From positions 1,364,001 through 1,428,000 of the forward strand of contig CAVQBD010000009.1 in assembly GCA_963710645.1 (NCBI GenBank): DNA of 64,000 nt, read 5' to 3'. The stretch is from FEB-10 sp963710645. GTDB taxonomy: Bacteria; Acidobacteriota; Thermoanaerobaculia; Thermoanaerobaculales; Sulfomarinibacteraceae. The notes under the pieces are model-generated. The model did no database searches. It saw nothing but the letters and a program-made list of their open reading frames with translations, and was not told where the DNA came from. The translations under genes were made by a program, and so were the position numbers. Positions 25,355 to 33,507 of the stretch are shown here, piece by piece (the first letter of the stretch is position 1; each line of letters begins with the position of its first letter).

Positions 25355-25447
25355 GGGCTAGGGGCTAGGGGCTAGGGGCTAGGGACCACCCTCCCGGCGG
25401 GCGGGGGAGAACACGGAACACGGAACTCGAAACAGGGAACCACCGAG
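25332..25447. repeat. GGGGCTA telomere-like heptad array, then GAACACG array
   Basis: Seven tandem GGGGCTA units (25333-25384) supply the dapF stop codon. A CCCTCCCGGCGGGCGGGGG box follows, then GAACACG, GAACACG, GAACTCG, AAACAGG 7-bp steps. Runs of four G every 7 bp could fold into G-quadruplexes on the plus strand. No protein gene in the array beyond the dapF tail. Confidence 0.85.
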
Positions 25448-25460
25448 GGTCGGGCGTGGG

Positions 25461-25991
25461 TTACCCGACGAAAAACCGCCAACCGATCGCGAGCACCACC
25501 CCCGCGAGTGCTCCGGCGGCCAAATCGTCGGCGACGATGCCCACCCCACCGGGGAGTCTTTCCAGGCGACTGATCGGCCAGGGCTTCCACACATCGAAGA
25601 GACGAAACCCGAAGAACCCGCCGGCAGTGAAGAGCAGCAGCGACAACCCCCCTCCGGTGAGAGCGGTGAATGGCAGGGCGGTGAGGTAGCAGAGCCACTG
25701 GCCGGCGACCTCGTCGATCACCACCGGGCCAGGGTCCTCAGCGCCCCTCCGCAGGGCCTCCACCCCGGAAGCCCAGATGCCGACGATGATCGCTGCCATG
25801 ACCAACAAGCCCGTGATGGCGAGCAGATGACCCGAAACACCCAGTATTGCGGCCAACGTCCACCACACGATGGCGGCCGGCAGCGAGCCGGCAGTGGTGC
25901 CGGGGGCGGGCAGAATCTCCCCGAGGCCGAATGTGGTGGCGATGGAATGGGCGGCGCGGGATTGGACGTCTGACGTGACGTTGGGTGGCAT
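25461..25991 (-). CDS. pgpA: Phosphatidylglycerophosphatase A
   Basis: Dephosphorylates phosphatidylglycerol phosphate in the inner membrane. 176 residues with three to four helices. ATTFGLGEILPAPGTTAGSLPA is the N-terminal family block, GPVVIDEVAGQWLCYL the acidic metal-binding block, and FFGFRLFDVWKPWPISRLERLPGGVGIVADDLAAG the C-terminal signature. It follows mpl by 17 bp on the same strand; no strong ribosome site is seen before its ATG. Confidence 0.95.
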   Translation of the reverse strand: MPPNVTSDVQSRAAHSIATTFGLGEILPAPGTTAGSLPAAIVWWTLAAILGVSGHLLAITGLLVMAAIIVGIWASGVEALRRGAEDPGPVVIDEVAGQWLCYLTALPFTALTGGGLSLLLFTAGGFFGFRLFDVWKPWPISRLERLPGGVGIVADDLAAGALAGVVLAIGWRFFVG

Positions 25992-26008
25992 GGGCAGATG
26001 GTATCAGC

Positions 26009-27427
26009 TCAATGGCGCTCGAGCATGGCCAGCAGTCGCCGGTGGAAGTTGTCGAAGCTACCGGACGAACAACCCACCACGAGATCACCAGACCTGAGTC
26101 GGGCCACCAGCACCGATACCGGATCCTCACCCTCAGCCGGCATGATGGACTCGACTCCGCGTTCGGCGAGATCGCGGCCCAGAGACTCCCGATTCAGCAC
26201 CTCAGAGGCATCCAACCGGCCGCGGTGGAAGGGTGGCGGAACGCAGACCACATCGGCCCCCGCGAGAGCCTCCAGGTAGAGGACCTGAAAGGAGCGGCGG
26301 GCGGCGGTGATGGAGCGGGGTTCGAATGCAACCACCAGGCGGTGGGAGGGCCAGCGTGCCCGGGCGGCTGAGATGGTCGCCGCCAATGCGGTGGGGTGGT
26401 GGGCGAAGTCATCCACCACTGTGATGCCGGCAGCCTCGCCCACGACTTGTTGTCGGCGTGCGACACCGGGGAAGCGGGCGAGCGAGTCCACCGCGTCAAT
26501 CATTGGGAGTCCCGCCGTGGCGGCCGCCGCGGCGGCCATGGCGGCGTTGTGCAGGTTGTGGCTTCCGTTCATCGGGATCGACAACTCGAACTCAGAGTCC
26601 TGCCACCGCATGGTGGCTGTGGCCGAACCGCTGCTGTCCGCGAACCGGGTGAGCTGAAGTGTGCAATCGGGGCCGGGGCCAACCGTCGTCACCGTTGCAG
26701 CGGCATCCCGAGTGGCTTCCACGGCGCTGAGGGAAAAGGCATTGACGATGACGGCACCGTTGCGTGGGACCTGTGCGGCTCCGGAACGGAAAGCGGTCAT
26801 CACAGCGTCGAGGTCGCGGTAGATGTCGGCGTGGTCGAACTCCACCGGGCCCAGAACAAAAACATGGGGCCGGTAGTGGAGGAATTTGGGGCCGCGGTCA
26901 AAAAACGCGGTGTTGTACTCGTCACCCTCGATGACGATCTGACGGCCCCGACCGAGCCGGTATGGACGTCCGTTCCACCGGGGCATGCCACCGATCAGGT
27001 ACGACGGGTCGCGCCCCTGGTCTTCGAGGATCCAGGCCAACATGGATGCGGTGGTGGTCTTGCCGTGGGTTCCGGCGACTACCAAACTGTCCTGCCCCCG
27101 TGCCAGGACATGATGGGCAACGGTCTCCGCCTGGGAGAGGTACGGAATGCCCCGCTTGAGAACAGCCTCGACTTCGGGGTTGGTGCGGGGCACCGCGTTG
27201 CCGATCACCACCCGGTCGATGTCGGTGGGGATCAGTTGCGGATCAAAGCCCATCCGAACCGGGATGCCGAGCTCCTCGATGAGGGTGCTCATGGGTGGGT
27301 AGAGCTGTGCATCCACTCCCTCCACCCGGTGACCCATCTCGTGTAGCAGCCCGGCGAGGGGAGCCATGGCCGTTCCGCCAATGGGCAGGAAGTAAAGGTG
27401 TTCGGATGGCTGGTAACGATCCTGCAA
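26009..27427 (-). CDS. mpl: UDP-MurNAc:L-Ala-gamma-D-Glu-meso-DAP ligase (Mpl)
   Basis: Mur-ligase family enzyme that reattaches recycled murein tripeptide to UDP-MurNAc. 472 residues. N-terminal HLYFLPIGGTAMAPLAGLLHEMGH is the nucleotide-sugar fold, YPPMSTLIEELGI is typical of Mpl, the P-loop is VAGTHGKTTTAS, and EGDEYNTAFFDRGPKFLHYRP and VDDFAHHPTALAATI are Mur ligase signatures. The frame is open to 28246, but that part is antisense to the DUF1573 gene. TTG 27427 with GGAG eight bases upstream gives the complete N-terminal strand, while the first ATG would cut it. Operon with pgpA. Confidence 0.93.
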   Translation of the reverse strand: MQDRYQPSEHLYFLPIGGTAMAPLAGLLHEMGHRVEGVDAQLYPPMSTLIEELGIPVRMGFDPQLIPTDIDRVVIGNAVPRTNPEVEAVLKRGIPYLSQAETVAHHVLARGQDSLVVAGTHGKTTTASMLAWILEDQGRDPSYLIGGMPRWNGRPYRLGRGRQIVIEGDEYNTAFFDRGPKFLHYRPHVFVLGPVEFDHADIYRDLDAVMTAFRSGAAQVPRNGAVIVNAFSLSAVEATRDAAATVTTVGPGPDCTLQLTRFADSSGSATATMRWQDSEFELSIPMNGSHNLHNAAMAAAAAATAGLPMIDAVDSLARFPGVARRQQVVGEAAGITVVDDFAHHPTALAATISAARARWPSHRLVVAFEPRSITAARRSFQVLYLEALAGADVVCVPPPFHRGRLDASEVLNRESLGRDLAERGVESIMPAEGEDPVSVLVARLRSGDLVVGCSSGSFDNFHRRLLAMLERH

Positions 27428-27514
27428 AAAAGGCGCTCCACGGCTTGCGGGCCGATTCTCCGGCTCATAGGATTGTCCCCCGATGACGAGAGGATGACAA
27501 GGAGGAACCCATCG

Positions 27515-28543
27515 ATGAATACAACCCGTCTTTCGAAGCTGATTCCGGTTGCCGCGCTGTGCTTGGTGGCCAGTGTGGTGACCGCGCCGGCCCACGCTGA
27601 GGGCCCCAACATGGTGGTTCCGGAGAAGGTCAAGGACGTTGGCACCGTGGCTCAGGGTGAGATGGTGGAGGTTGACTTCTCCATCATCAACGAGGGCACC
27701 GATTCCCTCCAGGTGAAGGCCGTACGCCCCACCTGTGGCTGTACGGTAGCGGACTACGACAAGGAGATCGCCGCCGGTGGCACCGGCCTGGTGAAGGCCA
27801 AGCTCGACACCAAAGATTTTTCGGGTCCGATTTCCAAATCGATATTGATCATGACCAACGATCCCCGAGAGCCCACCGTATCGGTGGTCATCAAGGCCGA
27901 TGTGCGTCCGTATGTGGAGATACTGCCGCGGCCGTTGATCCGCTTCAACGCGGTTCAGAGCGAGGCCATGACCGAGAAGGTCGTGGTCGTGGCAACCGAA
28001 GCCGGCCGTGAGTTCAAGGTCACCGGAGTGACGTCCAGCGTGCCCTACCTCAAGGCCTCGAGCCGACAGCTGAGCGGCAGCGAACTGGTCCCCGGCAAGC
28101 CCAGTACCCAATATGAGGTGCGTCTGGCGCTGACGGAAGACGCCCCGGTGGGCCCGGTGAGCGCCAACCTGACCGTCAAGACCGACCACCCCAAGGCCAA
28201 AGAGGTGACGGTGAAGGTCTACGGCGTGATCCGCTCGTTGATCCACGTGACGCCGTCGCAGGTCCAGTTCGGCACCGTTGAAGCCCAGGCCAAGCCGGGG
28301 CGCAATCTGATCGTAGTCAACAACCGAACGGGCGCCGCTGCCATGGCGGTGACCGGTGCGTCGGTGGACGACGACGCCTTCTCAGCCACGGTGGCGACCA
28401 TCGAGGAGGGCCGCCGGTACCAGGTGACCGTCAACGTCAAGGAAGGCGCCTCCTCCGGTCCGCACAATGCCACCCTGACCCTCAAGACAACCGATCCCGA
28501 CTTCCCCGAGATGACAATCCCGGTGAAGGCGAGTATTCGATAG
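27515..28543 (+). CDS. Secreted DUF1573/Ig-like repeat protein
   Basis: 342 residues with a Sec signal (LIPVAALCLVASVVTAPAHA). The first mature domain (VVPEKVKDVGTVAQGEMVEVDFSIINEG ... RPTCGCTVADY) is DUF1573-like, including the PTCGCT motif. Two or three more immunoglobulin-like (ASH/Hydin-type) domains follow, each near 100 residues, with VQFGTVEAQAKPGRNLIVVN in the last. Start is set by AAGGAGG and the signal peptide. Divergent from mpl; followed by a terminator. Periplasmic, function unknown; the cysteine pair may bind metal or form a disulfide. Confidence 0.9.
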   Translation: MNTTRLSKLIPVAALCLVASVVTAPAHAEGPNMVVPEKVKDVGTVAQGEMVEVDFSIINEGTDSLQVKAVRPTCGCTVADYDKEIAAGGTGLVKAKLDTKDFSGPISKSILIMTNDPREPTVSVVIKADVRPYVEILPRPLIRFNAVQSEAMTEKVVVVATEAGREFKVTGVTSSVPYLKASSRQLSGSELVPGKPSTQYEVRLALTEDAPVGPVSANLTVKTDHPKAKEVTVKVYGVIRSLIHVTPSQVQFGTVEAQAKPGRNLIVVNNRTGAAAMAVTGASVDDDAFSATVATIEEGRRYQVTVNVKEGASSGPHNATLTLKTTDPDFPEMTIPVKASIR

Positions 28544-28561
28544 GTTCTTCGCTCAACTCCA

Positions 28562-28600
28562 GGGCCGGGGGGGGCGTTCGCTTCCCCGGCCCAGCTTTTG
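28562..28600 (+). terminator. Terminator after the DUF1573-type gene
   Basis: Perfect 9-bp stem GGGCCGGGG/CCCCGGCCC (28562-28570 with 28584-28592) followed by AGCTTTTG. The U-tract is short. Confidence 0.6.
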
Positions 28601-28603
28601 GAC

Positions 28604-28633
28604 TTGAGGGGAAATTTTACTGACTGGTACGAT
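28604..28633 (+). promoter_or_regulatory. Promoter candidate for tsaD-lepB
   Basis: TTGAGG and TACGAT with an 18-bp spacer, 37 bp before the tsaD ATG and just after the upstream terminator. Confidence 0.4.
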
Positions 28634-28670
28634 AAGGGGACCCCAGGACCCGATCACACGGAATGAGACC

Positions 28671-29747
28671 ATGAGTCCCTTGCGAACCCTCGGTATCGAG
28701 ACTTCCTGCGACGAGACTGCGGTTGCGGTGCTCGACGGCGACGGTCGGGTCGAAGTGAATCTGCTGTCAAGCCAGGTGGCTTGCCACGCGCCTTTTGGCG
28801 GGGTCGTGCCCGAGTTGGCATCCCGCGAACACCTCAAGGCGTTGCCTTTCTTGGTTTCTCGGGCCCTTAAAGAGAGTTCCGCCCCGCCGGAGTTGGTGGC
28901 CGTCACCGGTGGCCCCGGCCTGGTGGGAGCCCTGCTCGTGGGTCTGCGATTTGCCGCCGCTTTTGCTTGGGCTCGTTCCCTTCCGTTGGTTTCCGTGGAT
29001 CACCTCGAAGGTCACCTGGCGTCTCCGTTCCTGGATCTGGAGGGGGGTCCTGCCAGGCCCATGCCCGCAAGGGTGTTGGCCCTGGTGGCATCGGGCGGTC
29101 ATTCGAGCTGGTATCTGCTGCGCGACGGCGTCGCCCGCCGGCTTGGACGAACCCGGGACGATGCAGCCGGGGAGAGTTTTGACAAGGTGGCCCAGGTGCT
29201 TGGGCTCCCCTACCCCGGAGGGCCGGTGGTGGACCTAATGGCCCGCGACGGCGATGCCGAGGCGGTGGTCCTGCCTCGGCCAAAGCTCAAGGACAGTCGG
29301 CACGACTTCTCATTTTCAGGCCTCAAGTCGGCGGCCGTGCGTTGGATCAGGGCCAATGGGCTGGACGGGGTCGGTGAGACGAATGCCTCTGGCGAGGTAA
29401 ACGATCTCCTGGCCTCCTTCGAACGAGCTGTTGTGGACCAACTCATGGGCCCGTTGGATGAGCTCGCCGACGAGCACCAGCCTGAGCTGTTGACTGCCTC
29501 GGGAGGGGTGTCGGCCAACACCGAGCTGAGGCAGCGACTTGTCGCGGCGGGCCGCCGGATGGGCGTGGATGTGCTGTTGCCGCCGCCGGCGCTGACCACC
29601 GACAACGCGGCGATGGTGGCACGGGCGGGCCAGGTGGCCCAGGCACGCGGCGAGCGACACGATCCCCGGCGAATCGACGCACGAGGGCGGGAGGCCTGGC
29701 AGCCGCCCGGGATGCGGGCGCTTTCTTCCAGCCCCCGGGTTGTGTAG
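28671..29747 (+). CDS. tsaD: tRNA threonylcarbamoyladenosine transferase TsaD
   Basis: ASKHA-fold enzyme that installs t6A at position 37 of ANN-decoding tRNAs, with TsaB/TsaE. 358 residues. GIETSCDETAVAVL opens the fold; the metal-binding histidines are in SVDHLEGHLAS; ALVASGGHSSWYLL, DDAAGESFDKVAQVLGLPYPGGP and the late TDNAAMVA complete the family set. The C-terminus is Arg-rich. Ten bp upstream of lepB and likely in one transcript with it. Confidence 0.97.
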   Translation: MSPLRTLGIETSCDETAVAVLDGDGRVEVNLLSSQVACHAPFGGVVPELASREHLKALPFLVSRALKESSAPPELVAVTGGPGLVGALLVGLRFAAAFAWARSLPLVSVDHLEGHLASPFLDLEGGPARPMPARVLALVASGGHSSWYLLRDGVARRLGRTRDDAAGESFDKVAQVLGLPYPGGPVVDLMARDGDAEAVVLPRPKLKDSRHDFSFSGLKSAAVRWIRANGLDGVGETNASGEVNDLLASFERAVVDQLMGPLDELADEHQPELLTASGGVSANTELRQRLVAAGRRMGVDVLLPPPALTTDNAAMVARAGQVAQARGERHDPRRIDARGREAWQPPGMRALSSSPRVV

Positions 29748-29757
29748 GATTTGACGG

Positions 29758-30438
29758 ATGAGCAAGAAGAAGTCCGTCGTTCGCGAGTATTACGAGGCCA
29801 TTCTCGTGGCCTTCATCTTGGCCTTGTTCGTGCGCACCTTCGTCTTTGAAAATTTCAAGATTCCGTCGGGCTCCATGGAGGACAACCTGCTGGTGGGCGA
29901 TCACCTGGTGGTGAACAAGTTTATATACGGCGAACATGCTTCGACTCCGATCCACAAGCTCTTCGGCTATCGGGAGCCCCGCAGAGGCGACGTGGTGGTC
30001 TTCAAATATCCGAACCAGCCGCGCCGGGACTTCATCAAGCGCTGCATCGCTGTAGCGGGTGACACGGTGGAGGTCCGCGCCAAGAAGCTCCACATCAACG
30101 GCGAACCGCAGGATGAGCCCTACGTGGTGTTCAAAGGGGACCAGGCGGGGCGCTCCCGGGGTCTGCCGGGCGACAACTACGGGCCGCGGGTGGTCCCGGA
30201 GGGGACGATCTTCTGTCTCGGCGACAACCGGGACAACTCTCTGGACTCCAGATTCTGGGGTCCGGTGCCCCTGAGCTACGTCAAGGGACGTGCGGTCCTG
30301 ATTTACTGGTCGTACGAGGCGAAGCGCAACGACTGGGAGTGGCGAGGGTTTCTGTATCGCATGAAACAACTCGCCGAGGTCTTTGTCAACTTCTTCACCA
30401 AGACGCGTTGGAGCAGGACCTTCCAACTCATCGAGTGA
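29758..30438 (+). CDS. lepB: Signal peptidase I
   Basis: Inner-membrane Ser/Lys protease that removes Sec and Tat signal peptides. 226 residues with one membrane helix at about 13-30 and the catalytic domain outside. The nucleophile is Ser39 in IPSGSMEDNL, the general-base lysine is in RRDFIKRCIAVAGD, and GDNRDNSLDSRFWGPV is box E. It follows tsaD by 10 bp. The C-terminal 40 residues (YRMKQLAEVFVNFFTKTRW) are beyond the usual fold. Confidence 0.96.
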   Translation: MSKKKSVVREYYEAILVAFILALFVRTFVFENFKIPSGSMEDNLLVGDHLVVNKFIYGEHASTPIHKLFGYREPRRGDVVVFKYPNQPRRDFIKRCIAVAGDTVEVRAKKLHINGEPQDEPYVVFKGDQAGRSRGLPGDNYGPRVVPEGTIFCLGDNRDNSLDSRFWGPVPLSYVKGRAVLIYWSYEAKRNDWEWRGFLYRMKQLAEVFVNFFTKTRWSRTFQLIE

Positions 30439-30554
30439 TGCCGGCGCTGAAATTCAATGGGGGTCCGGACCACCGGGTTGAGATCCGGGGCGATTGATGA
30501 TTGCCCGACGGTGATACCATTATTTGGAGCATTGTTGATCGGAGGCATCAACGA

Positions 30555-30923
30555 ATGAACAGATGGCGCACACAACGAGGCGATGTGCCTATTGGTTGCC
30601 TGATCGGATTCGTGGTCGCGATTGTCGTCGGATTGATCGCCATCAAGACCGTGCCGGTCATAACGGCGGTGGGTGAGTTTGACAAAGAGATTAAGGCGCA
30701 GGCGGAACGCGCCGGTGTCCCCCGCCACGACGATACGTACATCCGCAAGTACGTGCTGCTCTCTGCGGAGGAGCACGACATTCCTATCAACGCCAAATCG
30801 ATCTGGATCAAGCGCACAGCCACCCGGATCAAGATTCGGGTGACCTATGACCTGCCAATCGAGTTTCCGGGCTACACCTACATCTGGCACAAGGAGCATT
30901 CGGAGGATCGGCCGCTGTTCTGA
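30555..30923 (+). CDS. Small single-pass membrane protein
   Basis: 122 residues: a short basic cytosolic start (NRWRTQRGD), one helix (IGCLIGFVVAIVVGLIAIKTVPVI) and a 90-residue extracytoplasmic domain with KYVLLSAEEHDIPINAKSIWIKR and an aromatic end (PGYTYIWHKEH). The layout is like DUF4845 proteins that sit next to lepB in other bacteria, and here it follows lepB by 116 bp. ATG 30555 has GGAGG upstream. Its stop is 12 bp from the convergent pyrF stop. Function unknown. Confidence 0.82.
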   Translation: MNRWRTQRGDVPIGCLIGFVVAIVVGLIAIKTVPVITAVGEFDKEIKAQAERAGVPRHDDTYIRKYVLLSAEEHDIPINAKSIWIKRTATRIKIRVTYDLPIEFPGYTYIWHKEHSEDRPLF

Positions 30924-30935
30924 TCCGGTCTGAAA

Positions 30936-31646
30936 TCAGGGGAGGGTCATTTCTTCGATGATCCTCTGTGCTGCCTCCACAGGTGCATCGGCTTGGGTGA
31001 TCGGTCGCCCCACCACCAGAACATCGGCCCCGGCGCTCACCGCCTCCGCGGGGGTGAGGGTGCGACGCTGATCGTCGCTGCCGTGCCACGCGGGCCGCAC
31101 ACCCGGGGTGACGATCAGGAAGTCCTCACCGCAGGCCTGTCGAATGGCCTTCGCCTCTTGGGGCGAGGCGACCACGCCGTCCACTCCGCACTGCCGGGCC
31201 ATGGTGGCCCAACTCAGAACGGTGTCGTGTGCCGATTGGGAGAAGCCGAGTTCCTCGAGATCGGAGCCGCCCAGGCTGGTGAGGACCGTGACGGCCACCA
31301 CCAGCATCCGCTCCTCGCCTTGATGTCTGCTGGCGCCGTCCATTGCGGCGGACAACATCCGGCGCCCACCTGAAGCGTGAACGGTGACCATGCGGGCTCC
31401 GGAGGCGGCTGCGTTGGTGGCCGCACGCTGGACGGTTGCTGGGATGTCGTGGAGTTTGAGGTCGAGGAAGATCCTCGGGTTGGCGTCAGCCAGACTGCGG
31501 ACGAGGGCCGGACCGTGACCTACGAAAGCCTCCAGTCCGATCTTGAGCCAGTGGACCTCCGGCCCCAGGGCCCTGGCCGTGCGAGTGAGCCATCCGCTGT
31601 CGGTGCCGTCGAGGGCGACGCAGAGTTCCGCTGGCTGTTTGGTCAT
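30936..31646 (-). CDS. pyrF: Orotidine 5'-phosphate decarboxylase
   Basis: Last step of UMP synthesis. 236 residues, class I length. CVALDGTDS, LKIGLEAFV, the catalytic DLKLHDIPATV (D-K-D array) and TPGVRPAW for phosphate binding are all present. The frame continues upstream to 31778, but the ATG at 31646 with AGGTGA before it gives the family N-terminus. No other pyrimidine gene is nearby; it is convergent with the small membrane protein. Confidence 0.97.
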   Translation of the reverse strand: MTKQPAELCVALDGTDSGWLTRTARALGPEVHWLKIGLEAFVGHGPALVRSLADANPRIFLDLKLHDIPATVQRAATNAAASGARMVTVHASGGRRMLSAAMDGASRHQGEERMLVVAVTVLTSLGGSDLEELGFSQSAHDTVLSWATMARQCGVDGVVASPQEAKAIRQACGEDFLIVTPGVRPAWHGSDDQRRTLTPAEAVSAGADVLVVGRPITQADAPVEAAQRIIEEMTLP

Positions 31647-31687
31647 CTGAATATCACCTTTCCCCAGTGGTCGAGGGAAGTGTACGG

Positions 31688-31752
31688 TATCCAGGCAGCA
31701 GGCAGTAGGTAGCACAAAAGGGTGGGTTCTGTGGTGCCTGCCTACTGCCTGG
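31688..31752. repeat. Heptad repeat module (AGGCAGC word), inverted arms
   Basis: AGGCAGC, AGGCAGT, AGGTAGC 7-bp steps pair with CCTGCCTACTGCCTGG across a core holding GGGTGGG. Lies between the divergent pyrF gene and the next plus-strand gene. Confidence 0.65.
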
Positions 31753-31776
31753 ACCGAGACGCGATAGGATGACCCC

Positions 31777-33369
31777 ATGAGAGAGCGGCGTGGACGCCTA
31801 TGGCTCGATGCGGCGGTCGCCGGCGCGACGGCCGGGATTCTAGCCGAAGTGATGGTCTACCGACTCAATCCAGAGGTCAGTCAGACGGCCGTTTCGATCC
31901 TCATCGGGGCCGTCATGTGGGCGACCTGGGGGGCCTTGGGTTTCGGGCTGCCACTGTTCGTCGTGGCGGTCGTGGTGCGTCAGGTTTTCCGCCGACGGGG
32001 GGGATGGTCGGTTCCAGCGTTGGTGGGCCTGGCGTATCTGGTGGCGGGCGTCATGTCCAAGGTGAACGCCGACCTCCACGAACATCTCCTCACGCCTTCC
32101 GGCCAGCTGGTCATGCGTCAGGACGCTGTGGCATGGGGCGGTGGGGCGCTGATCGCCCTGTTGGGTGGTGCTCTCGTGCGCCGCCGCGGCTCCGCTGTCC
32201 ACCTCCGGTACGGCTTCGCGGTGTTGTTGATGGTGCTGCCCCTCGTCCGGTTCCTTATGGTATCGACACCGCCGGACTTTCCTCTCGAGGTGGGGGTACG
32301 GGGCATCGGCGTGCCGGAGCGGCGGCTGGTTGTGGTTGGAGTCGAGGGGCTTGATCCGGGGGTACTGTTGGGTCCGGCGGATGATCCGAGGTATGGAACC
32401 CTGGTCGAGCTTCTCAGAACCGGCAGCTGGGGTCCTCTGAAGCCCCACCGTCCCTACCTTCGGCGGGCGGCCTGGACGTCGGTGGCCACTGGATGCTATC
32501 CGGACCAACACGGGGTCAAGTCGAGCTCGGGTTGGCTCATGCCTTGGCTGCCCGGCGAGCCGCTGCGGTTGCTCCCCTGGACGCCGCGGGGCTCCCGCCT
32601 GATCCTCCCGTGGGGTATTGCCGAGCCGGTCACACCTCCGCCGGCGTCGGTGCCGCCCATCTGGGAACGTGTCAGAGCCTCCGGTGTGTCGACCGCGGCT
32701 TTTTCGTGGCCGGGTATCTGGGGACCACGGGTGATTCTGGAAGAGCCGCCACCGGCACCGATCCCCGGGGTGGATCCTGAACTTCGATCATCCCTCCAGT
32801 GGGCGTTGGAGCCATTCGCCGACCGTGGTGACGTGGTGTGGACCGCCATTGCCGACGATTCCGCGGTCGTAGCGGGGGCGGTGGCGGCGCTGGACAGCGG
32901 CTCGAACCACGTGTGGTTGACCCTCACCGGTCTGTCGGCGGTTCGGCGGGAGCTCGAGCCCCTCAAGTCGGGTCATACCAGAGAGCGTGAGGTACTTGCT
33001 GTGGCGTTGCAGTTGTTGGACGACCAACTTAGGACATTGGCCGAGGCGGCCGGTCCCGGAGCCACCATGGCGGTGGTGTCGCCCTACGGTCTGGCTCCAC
33101 CCGATTCGTGGGAACGGCTTGCCCGATTGCTCGGGGTTGGTGACGACTGGCGGATGTCCGCCGATTCCTCACCCGACGGTGTTCTGCTGCTGGCGGGCAC
33201 CGGGGTGTCGGGCGGGACGCGTTTCTCCGCCGCTCGGCTGCCCGACGTGGCGCCGACCCTTTGCTACCTCGTCGGTCTGCCCACGGCCGAGTACATGCAG
33301 GGTGGATTGATCGTCGAGGCCGTGGACCGCGAGTACCTGGAGAGTCAGCCCCTGAGGGTGGTGGACTGA
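31777..33369 (+). CDS. Membrane-anchored alkaline-phosphatase-fold protein, degenerate active site
   Basis: 530 residues: four to five N-terminal membrane helices (to about 162), then an AP-superfamily (PF01663-like) domain. The nucleophile region is recognisable (AAWTSVATGCYPDQHGVKSS, Thr234/Ser235), as is the C-terminal LPDVAPTLCYLVGLPTAEYMQGG. Yet the first metal aspartate is Glu190 (VVGVEGLDP), the usual SDHG site reads VVSPYGLAPP, and the middle DxxxH site is absent (LTLTGLSAVRRELEPL). It therefore looks like a pseudoenzyme or one with altered chemistry. Between pyrF and a glycosyltransferase; role unknown. Confidence 0.85.
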   Translation: MRERRGRLWLDAAVAGATAGILAEVMVYRLNPEVSQTAVSILIGAVMWATWGALGFGLPLFVVAVVVRQVFRRRGGWSVPALVGLAYLVAGVMSKVNADLHEHLLTPSGQLVMRQDAVAWGGGALIALLGGALVRRRGSAVHLRYGFAVLLMVLPLVRFLMVSTPPDFPLEVGVRGIGVPERRLVVVGVEGLDPGVLLGPADDPRYGTLVELLRTGSWGPLKPHRPYLRRAAWTSVATGCYPDQHGVKSSSGWLMPWLPGEPLRLLPWTPRGSRLILPWGIAEPVTPPPASVPPIWERVRASGVSTAAFSWPGIWGPRVILEEPPPAPIPGVDPELRSSLQWALEPFADRGDVVWTAIADDSAVVAGAVAALDSGSNHVWLTLTGLSAVRRELEPLKSGHTREREVLAVALQLLDDQLRTLAEAAGPGATMAVVSPYGLAPPDSWERLARLLGVGDDWRMSADSSPDGVLLLAGTGVSGGTRFSAARLPDVAPTLCYLVGLPTAEYMQGGLIVEAVDREYLESQPLRVVD

Positions 33370-33395
33370 CACCAATCGTTGGCTTCGATCTTTTG

Positions 33396-33442
33396 ACTCG
33401 AGCGTCGTTCGAATTTCGAATTTCGAGATTTTCCCTGAAATC
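33396..33442. repeat. Heptad array (GAATTTC word)
   Basis: GTTCGAA, TTTCGAA, TTTCGAG, ATTTTCC 7-bp steps, followed by CTGCCGCCCCC. Upstream of the GT2 gene. Confidence 0.55.
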
Positions 33443-33507
33443 TGCCGCCCCCAGGTTGACTCGATCCCTGAGATTCGCCACCCGATTGAAATGCTATCTT
33501 TGCCTTG

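Noticed and set aside
25332..25384. CRISPR array or telomere
   Set aside because: Units are 7 bp with no spacers and no cas genes; one interior array of seven units on an apparently ordinary chromosome segment is not telomeric.
27428..28246. N-terminal extension of mpl to 745 codons
   Set aside because: The extension is antisense to the DUF1573-type gene with a signal peptide and good ribosome site; Mpl homology begins just after TTG 27427.
31777..33369. Active nucleotide pyrophosphatase
   Set aside because: Metal ligands that define the activity are substituted at three sites; annotated as degenerate instead.
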